In this document: piece by piece, positions 7,585 through 10,836 of the stretch
How the letters are laid out: the number at the start of each line of letters is the position of its first letter
Numbering within the stretch: position 1 is the stretch's first letter
Assembly (NCBI GenBank): GCA_021797265.1
Contig: JAJZZZ010000047.1
Coordinates: forward strand, 1-10,836
Direction: 5' to 3'
Length of the DNA: 10,836 bases
From: Thermoplasmata archaeon
GTDB lineage: Archaea; Thermoplasmatota; Thermoplasmata; Thermoplasmatales; Thermoplasmataceae
Translations under genes and position numbers: made by a program
Notes under the pieces: generated by a model
What the model saw: only the letters and a program-made list of their open reading frames with translations
Database searches by the model: none
What the model was told of the DNA's origin: nothing

Positions 7585-7607
7585 TGGTATATCGGGTTAC
7601 AGTCAGC

Positions 7608-7997
7608 CTATCTTCCAGGATTTGGATTTGCAGTTGCAGTCTTTGACTGGCGCGGAGGCTTCCATGCCATTCCCATGATGCCGCCAATGAGCGCAATCAG
7701 GAATCCCACGAAAAGACCGCCAGATGTTCCGTACCAGCTTGCAGTGGCCATTATAATAATGAGTGCACCGTAAACAATATGCCTCTTGCGATCCAGAAAA
7801 AGTGTTGTACTGAATATAAGAATCATCAGGCCCCAGAATGTTCCAAGAGAAACTTCCAGTAGGCCAGTTCTTGAATATGTTCCATTCCTGAGCAGGATGT
7901 ATAATCCAATGATGCCAACAAGGAATATGATAACGCCCCCCACAGCGGAAACAACAGACGAATCCAGGGGTGATTCCTTAAGGCTTTTCCATGACAC
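7608..7997 (-). CDS. Small four-helix membrane protein
   Basis: This 129-residue protein has four predicted transmembrane helices, at about 16-36, 48-68, 73-90 and 93-112. The loops are short, a DRKRH cluster sits between helices 2 and 3, and the tail is basic and polar (KPPRQSKTATANPNPGR). The final helix, rich in glycine (GLFVGFLIALIGGIMG), resembles the last helix of many small uncharacterised archaeal membrane proteins, but I cannot name a family. The start is a GTG at 7997. In-frame ATG codons near the 5' end are absent, and the upstream ATG at 7999 is in another frame. A TATA box 23 bp upstream supports leaderless initiation at or near this GTG. It converges on the unrecognised gene at 7078 with 23 bp between them. 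Its function is unknown. Confidence 0.75.
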   Translation of the reverse strand: MSWKSLKESPLDSSVVSAVGGVIIFLVGIIGLYILLRNGTYSRTGLLEVSLGTFWGLMILIFSTTLFLDRKRHIVYGALIIIMATASWYGTSGGLFVGFLIALIGGIMGMAWKPPRQSKTATANPNPGR

Positions 7998-8015
7998 ATC
8001 TGATTATTGTTTTCA

Positions 8016-8025
8016 CATATTTAAC
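8016..8025 (-). promoter_or_regulatory. TATA box of the four-helix membrane protein gene
   Basis: The complement reads GTTAAATATG, centred about 23 bp upstream of the GTG start at 7997. No Shine-Dalgarno is present between the two, in line with a leaderless mRNA. The box abuts the left edge of the first hairpin repeat. Confidence 0.5.
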
Positions 8026-8033
8026 ACATGCAA

Positions 8034-8080
8034 GCGAGAAGTCCCATTTCGCAAGAGAAGGGATAAAAGCCAGTGAAATC
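8034..8080 (+). repeat. Hairpin repeat copy 1 (omega-RNA-end-like)
   Basis: After GAGAAG, the arm TCCC-A-TTTC (8042-8050) pairs with GAGA-A-GGGA (8055-8063) across a GCAA tetraloop. The stem has one internal A.A mismatch and one G.T pair. TA follows, then AAAGCCAGTGAAAT, which resembles the flank of copy 2. The architecture (TCCC, mismatch, inner stem, GNRA loop, GGGA, TA) is the same as in copy 2, although the inner stem sequences differ. Confidence 0.5.
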
Positions 8081-8175
8081 TTTGTGATTTTTCTCATCAG
8101 ATTGCTGTGTCCGCTGGCAGACAGAAGTGAAAAAGGTCGGATTGCATGTTGCTTGGTGCGTGCCTGCATCCATGA

Positions 8176-8289
8176 AGTCAGATGGATCTGCATGAAGGAC
8201 AGAGTGCCTTCGGGCACTGGGAATCAAAGCCAATGGAGATTCTGCCGGCAACCTTTGAAGTAGGAAGCTCCCTGCGAAAGCCGGGATAG
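8176..8289 (+). pseudogene. Possible tnpB 3'-end remnant
   Basis: An open stretch of 37 codons between stops (8173-8175 and 8287-8289) has no proper start. Its end, KPMEILPATFEVGSSLRKPG, has the general look of archaeal TnpB C-termini, which often run P-[MV]-E-I ... E-[AV]-G-S-[PS]. The expected upstream zinc ribbon and RuvC motifs are not in this frame. A neighbouring frame contains CPLADRSEKG and later cysteines (8119-8190), so a frameshift within a decayed zinc-ribbon region is possible but not demonstrated. If correct, this is a degraded transposon-associated nuclease gene with only its tail left. The evidence is motif resemblance from memory plus the hairpin at its 3' end. Confidence 0.38.
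8203..8218 (+). other. Perfect stem with TTCG tetraloop
   Basis: AGTGCC (8203-8208) and GGCACT (8213-8218) are exact inverted repeats around TTCG. In RNA this would be a C(UUCG)G-closed hairpin, an exceptionally stable type. It lies about 50 bases before the copy 2 hairpin, where an omega-RNA scaffold would be expected to have further stems. It could equally be an isolated RNA structure. Confidence 0.55.
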
Positions 8290-8304
8290 GAGATCACTGA
8301 AAAT
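8260..8304 (+). repeat. Hairpin repeat copy 2 (omega-RNA-end-like)
   Basis: After GGAAGC, the arm TCCC-T-GC (8269-8275) pairs with GC-C-GGGA (8280-8286) across a GAAA tetraloop, with a single T.C mismatch. TA and GGAGATCACTGAAAAT follow. The outer pairs TCCC/GGGA, the one-base mismatch position, the GNRA loop and the trailing TA match copy 1. The inner stem bases differ in a way that keeps pairing. This is typical of a conserved RNA fold rather than of recent duplication. Confidence 0.5.
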
Positions 8305-8306
8305 AC

Positions 8307-8412
8307 ACTTTTACTGTTCACAAGACAACTCTACAGTTTAGGCGCAGTTAAAATTCCCCGGCAACCAAGAATGAGAATTGGCAGAACTGAACTGTAAAAT
8401 CAAAACAAATCA
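8307..8412. other. Intergenic stretch without a recognised gene
   Basis: I see no gene here. A 7-bp inverted repeat, TACAGTT at 8332-8338 and AACTGTA at 8390-8396, brackets a 51-base segment. It is too short and loose to call a structured RNA with confidence. The right part is A-rich on the + strand and merges with the archaellin terminator. Confidence 0.3.
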
Positions 8413-8469
8413 TAAAAAATAGAAATGTGAATATGAAAGAGGTGTGCCCCCGCCGTGGCCAGGCGGGGG
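8413..8469 (-). terminator. Intrinsic-type terminator of the archaellin gene
   Basis: CCCCCGCC (8447-8454) and GGCGGGGG (8462-8469) form a perfect 8-bp GC stem with a seven-base loop, beginning 12 bases after the archaellin stop on the - strand. Reading on in that direction, T-rich sequence follows, including a run of six T at 8414-8419 and further T tracts to about 8400. A GC hairpin plus T-tracts suits termination, or 3'-end protection, of a highly expressed monocistronic mRNA. Confidence 0.7.
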
Positions 8470-8481
8470 ACAGCGAGGTGT

Positions 8482-9207
8482 CTACTGCAGCGTGATTGTA
8501 CGAGTTGTGAATGAATCCGGAGCATTGAAATCGATCACGGCCGGTGCACCCTGTTCCGGTGTTATCTGCCCAGACACAGCCTGATTCTGCGTTATATTTG
8601 CGCCGAATGTGTTGGTCACATTAAATATGACCGCAGCTGTGTCTCCTGGAGACAGGACAGGGTAGCTAGCTGTAAGGGAGTTCACCGGATCGCTTTCCAC
8701 AAGCACTCCATAACTGGTCGAATCATGGTGTGTTGCACTCAGTAGTGACCAGACTGAAGTACCAAACAGGTTGTCTGTACCACTCTGGGCAACGCTGGCA
8801 AATATGGAACTATTGTATACCAGGACGGCAGTAATGCCGTTGATGGTCAGGGTAACAGATACATTTGCCAGATTCACCGAACTTCCCCCCGTGTTATCAC
8901 TGAGGAAAATTGCCACATATTCCACACCTCCGGCTTCAGCAGGGGTTGCTCCATCATAGCCAAGAATCTGATCAACCACTATACCAGTGGAGACCTGCCT
9001 TATGGTTGTTGTTCCCGTGGAATCTGCCCTCTGCTGCAGGATACCTGCAGTATGTATGAGAACTGATGCAGCCACGGCAGCAACAAGAACAAGGGCTATG
9101 AATACTATGAGCACCCCGATGCCGGTTTCCGCTCTATCATCTTCGTCAAGGGAGAACTGCTTTTTTATAAGCCTCCCTACCTTGACGAGATCATATTTTA
9201 GTGACAT
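8482..9207 (-). CDS. flaB: Archaellin (archaeal flagellin), FlaB-type
   Basis: This encodes the structural subunit of the archaellum filament, 241 residues from the ATG at 9207. The class III (type IV pilin-like) leader is plain: charged residues ending DDRAETG, followed by [19 protein letters not shown]. The prepilin/prearchaellin peptidase should cut after Gly29, leaving the hydrophobic helix that packs in the filament core. The mature part is beta-rich with four N-glycosylation sequons (N115, N132, N196, N204). It ends with the typical archaellin C-terminal pattern [20 protein letters not shown]. The frame is open further upstream to a GTG at 9357, but a TATA box at 9262-9271 and a GAGGT ribosome site eight bases before 9207 fix the start. 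Even so the leader of 29 residues is long for an archaellin. The gene stands alone, with its own promoter and terminator. No other archaellum gene is in the window. Confidence 0.93.
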   Translation of the reverse strand: MSLKYDLVKVGRLIKKQFSLDEDDRAETGIGVLIVFIALVLVAAVAASVLIHTAGILQQRADSTGTTTIRQVSTGIVVDQILGYDGATPAEAGGVEYVAIFLSDNTGGSSVNLANVSVTLTINGITAVLVYNSSIFASVAQSGTDNLFGTSVWSLLSATHHDSTSYGVLVESDPVNSLTASYPVLSPGDTAAVIFNVTNTFGANITQNQAVSGQITPEQGAPAVIDFNAPDSFTTRTITLQ

Positions 9208-9215
9208 TGCATTAA

Positions 9216-9220
9216 ACCTC
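9216..9220 (-). promoter_or_regulatory. Shine-Dalgarno of the archaellin gene
   Basis: GAGGT on the complement, eight bases before the ATG at 9207, supports this start over the upstream GTG at 9357. The leader of the mRNA would be about 30-35 bases long given the TATA box position. Confidence 0.6.
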
Positions 9221-9261
9221 TTTCTTGCCTGCTGTATGAGCTTATGTAGATTGGTATGTTT

Positions 9262-9271
9262 GTATATAAAC
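9262..9271 (-). promoter_or_regulatory. Strong TATA box of the archaellin gene
   Basis: The complement reads GTTTATATAC, one of the best TATA matches in the window. Transcription should start near 9240, giving a leader of about 33 bases. The box lies inside the open upstream extension of the frame, which argues against translation starting at 9357. Confidence 0.7.
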
Positions 9272-9422
9272 AGCCTAACGCTGGGAACGAAATTATTTCG
9301 CATTGTATGAGAACTGCATACATCATGCCTACACATTACCATACCTCTTACGTGCACTGATTCCTATGGCTTAACCTGCAAAAAACCAATATGAGGTCAA
9401 GGGCACATATAATCTGGATATC

Positions 9423-10283
9423 ATGTTGAGCGGAGATGACAAGAGATTCATAGTAAAGAGTGTGGAGAACGGTTACAAGGTCAGCGACCTGGCAAAGATG
9501 TTCAATGTTACACCACGCCGGGTGCAACAGATCCTCAAGGAGGATCTCAACGGCGGAACAGACAGGAAGAAATTTGCATCGCTGACAACTGATGAGGCAA
9601 GGGAGATCGAGGATCTCTGGGTTAATTACAAAATAGGTTCCAGGACGATATACTATCTCATGAAAAGCAAGGGGAAGAACGTCTCATACTACCAGATATA
9701 CAACTTCATGAGAAACAAGAACATGATAAAATCCAAGGCTATGCAATCTTCAGGGCAGAAAGGCAAATATGAGGATAGGCCACTTTCCACAATCTACGTG
9801 GATTACCACCAGTCCAACATGGAATCCCCATACGCCGTTGTTTGTGTGGATATGGCCACCAAGAAAATACTTTCCATGGTAGAATCCCGCAAGATAACCA
9901 AGGAGATAATGCAGAAGCTGGCCGACAACATGGGGCAGTTCATTGTGAGCACAAACATGACGGTACAGCATATGCACCTGAGAAGTGGTGTACTGAGCAT
10001 ACTCTATGGCGCCACAGACCTGAAATACTACATGAAGAGAAAGGGCATTGAGGAGGTCACACCGGACAAGCATGGAAACAGGATACATCTTGCTCTCTCC
10101 AGGCTCTGGCAGAATTACGACAGGTTCAGGTGGACATTCGAATCACCTGAGGCTTTCATCTACTGGTACAACAACAGGCCAATCGTGGACAAGAGCCAGA
10201 ACAGGGTTACAACTCCAAATGAGATAATGGACCGGTTCCTTGTGGAGCATGGCAACATTCCCATGGCAAGCGGATCATCCTGA
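9423..10283 (+). CDS. IS481-like transposase-derived protein, probably inactive as a transposase
   Basis: This 286-residue protein has the layout of IS481/IS3-type DDE transposases. A first helix-turn-helix (about 18-40, KVSDLAKMFNVTPRRVQQIL) is followed by a second (about 72-98, with VSYYQIYNFM), then an RNase H-like core (about 120-235), then the usual C-terminal WYNNRP ... TPNEIMDRF (248-272). The first catalytic aspartate is probably D127 in IYVDYHQ. The strand VCVDMATKKI (140-149) fits the family. Where the second motif (usually TDNGxxF) should lie, about 177-195, there is STNMTVQHMHLRSGV with no aspartate. Where NGxxER should be, the sequence is HGNRIHLALSRL (218-228), with His or Leu in place of the catalytic Glu. 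The frame is intact, and I see no terminal inverted repeats flanking it. It is divergent from the archaellin gene and overlaps the convergent ABC ATPase gene by 9 bp. A domesticated DNA-binding role is inferred. Confidence 0.8.
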   Translation: MLSGDDKRFIVKSVENGYKVSDLAKMFNVTPRRVQQILKEDLNGGTDRKKFASLTTDEAREIEDLWVNYKIGSRTIYYLMKSKGKNVSYYQIYNFMRNKNMIKSKAMQSSGQKGKYEDRPLSTIYVDYHQSNMESPYAVVCVDMATKKILSMVESRKITKEIMQKLADNMGQFIVSTNMTVQHMHLRSGVLSILYGATDLKYYMKRKGIEEVTPDKHGNRIHLALSRLWQNYDRFRWTFESPEAFIYWYNNRPIVDKSQNRVTTPNEIMDRFLVEHGNIPMASGSS

Positions 10284-10836
10284 ACCGTTGAAATACTTCG
10301 GAGCGAACCTGTAGGGTCCCTCACCTTCCAGGATCGTGAATTCAACGGAATATGTTTTACCAAGATTTTGAACGGTCATCACATCATCCCTGGGTCCCGA
10401 TGCAACTATCCTGCCATCCCGGATCAGGACAACTCTGTCGCAGATCCTGTACAGAAGATTAACATCGTGCAGCACAACGATTATGTTCTTACCTGAATCC
10501 CTGAGCTTTCTCAGTATGTCAATAACCCTGATCTCCTTGTCAACATCAAGGAATGCTGTTGGTTCATCCAGAAGAAGTATATCTGCGTCCTGATAAATAG
10601 CTGCCGCAATGAGTGTAAGGCGCCTCTCGCCACCACTGATCTCGTTGAATGGCCTGTTTTCAAGGTCTCCTATACCACAGATTTCAAGGACTTCCCTGAC
10701 CCTTGATTTCTGGTTTTCCAGGCTGTATCCTGAAATTGAAACAACCTCCCCAACAGTAAAATTGAAGGGTTCCGATACCTCCTGGCTCACAACTGAAATC
10801 CTTCTGGATATCTCCCTGGGCCCCATTCCAGTGAGG
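10275..10836 (-). CDS. FecE/BtuD-like ABC transporter ATPase, partial
   Basis: This is the C-terminal 186 residues of an ABC ATPase of the iron-siderophore, heme or cobalamin import class (type II importer). The frame stays open to the window edge (LTG precedes the first Met at 10826), so that Met is internal. About 70 residues with Walker A are missing beyond the edge. Counting from that Met, the visible motifs are Q-loop Q15 in SVVSQE, signature ISGGERR at 63-69, Walker B ILLLDE with D87 and E88, and the switch histidine H120 in VVLHDVN. The phrase VSEPFNFTVGEVV after the Q-loop is typical of FecE/BtuD/HmuV proteins. It would drive a FecCD/BtuC-type permease probably encoded upstream, outside the window. 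The substrate is not determined. Its last nine bases overlap the convergent transposase-like gene. Confidence 0.9.
   Translation of the reverse strand, partial: LTGMGPREISRRISVVSQEVSEPFNFTVGEVVSISGYSLENQKSRVREVLEICGIGDLENRPFNEISGGERRLTLIAAAIYQDADILLLDEPTAFLDVDKEIRVIDILRKLRDSGKNIIVVLHDVNLLYRICDRVVLIRDGRIVASGPRDDVMTVQNLGKTYSVEFTILEGEGPYRFAPKYFNGSG

Larger units (their letters stand above)
8028..8306 (+). mobile_element. Probable fossil ends of IS200/IS605-type (TnpB) elements
   Basis: This stretch carries no convincing intact gene but holds two related hairpin motifs (8034-8080 and 8260-8304). In each, a short + strand frame ends in a peptide like the C-terminus of archaeal TnpB: QARSPISQEKG-stop at 8031-8066, and FEVGSSLRKPG-stop at 8254-8289. 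In IS200/IS605 elements the 3' end of tnpB overlaps the right end of the element and the omega-RNA scaffold, which is a hairpin just before the guide. The arrangement seen here fits two decayed right ends about 220 bp apart. No tnpA, left end or RuvC motif is visible, so the element is at most a remnant. Alternative readings are a non-mobile structured RNA locus or chance similarity. Confidence 0.42.

Noticed and set aside
7991..8263. A 90-codon + strand frame across the intergenic region
   Set aside because: It starts inside the four-helix protein gene region, shows no domain and overlaps both hairpins. The cysteines could reflect a decayed TnpB zinc ribbon, but the frame itself is not a credible gene.
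8034..8304. CRISPR array
   Set aside because: There are only two diverged, hairpin-forming copies about 220 bp apart, with no regular spacers and no cas genes nearby.
8290..8400. C/D box small RNA, suggested by CTGA and ATGAGAA motifs
   Set aside because: The boxes are not in the right order or spacing and there is no terminal stem fitting a k-turn.
9208..9357. N-terminal extension of the archaellin frame to a GTG at 9357 (50 extra residues)
   Set aside because: The archaellin TATA box lies inside this extension, a good Shine-Dalgarno precedes the ATG at 9207, and the extra residues do not resemble any archaellin leader.
9404..9413. TATA box for the transposase-derived gene (CACATATAATC-like sequence)
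   Set aside because: It is centred only about 14 bp from the ATG at 9423, so initiation would fall inside the coding region. The first helix-turn-helix begins soon after this ATG, which argues against a later start. The promoter is left unassigned.
10275..10826. A complete 183-residue ABC protein starting at 10826
   Set aside because: The frame continues upstream to the window edge and Walker A is missing, so the Met is internal and the gene is truncated only by the window.

Overview
The window reads as a piece of archaeal chromosome, most likely from a Thermoplasmata (Thermoplasmatales-like) euryarchaeon. The evidence is an archaellin with a class III leader, a DUF2240-type archaeal protein, TATA boxes of the TTTAAATA/TTTATATA kind about 22-26 bp upstream of several start codons (leaderless or nearly leaderless transcripts), arginine codons mostly AGG/AGA, and a moderate GC content. 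The lineage is an inference, since no rRNA or tRNA gene is present to fix it.

Layout from left to right. (1) The 3' end of an unrecognised + strand gene (1-235) converges on a DUF2240-like gene (265-762, -). (2) A two-gene operon on the - strand (4371 down to 846) encodes the two half-transporters of a heterodimeric ABC exporter. The motifs split into one canonical and one degenerate ATP site. (3) A three-gene - strand operon (7041 down to 4459) encodes a membrane-anchored surface protein with 17 N-glycosylation sequons, an ABC-2 permease and its ATPase. Spacing is 4 bp and then a TAATG stop/start overlap with a near-perfect Shine-Dalgarno. (4) A 36-bp divergent promoter separates this operon from an unrecognised + strand gene (7078-7584), with the two TATA boxes interleaved. 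A small four-helix membrane protein (7608-7997, -) follows.

(5) The 484-bp gap 7998-8481 is the main non-coding stretch. It holds two related GNRA-capped hairpins at 8034-8080 and 8260-8304. Each closes with a stop codon that would end a short TnpB-like C-terminal peptide, which suggests fossil right ends (omega-RNA-like) of IS200/IS605-type elements. (6) A solitary archaellin gene (9207 down to 8482) has a strong TATA box, a Shine-Dalgarno and a GC hairpin/T-tract terminator. (7) Divergent from it is an IS481-like transposase-derived protein (9423-10283, +). It keeps its helix-turn-helix regions and first catalytic aspartate but appears to have lost the other two catalytic residues, so it may be a domesticated DNA-binding protein. 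It overlaps the convergent 3' end of a FecE/BtuD-like ABC ATPase (10275-10836, -) that is cut by the window edge.

Most of the window therefore concerns the cell envelope: four ABC ATPase-containing proteins, a glycoprotein and a surface filament. The mobile-element remnants cluster around the archaellin gene. I did not find a complete new defence or mobile system. The best leads are the paired TnpB-end-like hairpins and the apparently inactive transposase next to the archaellin gene.
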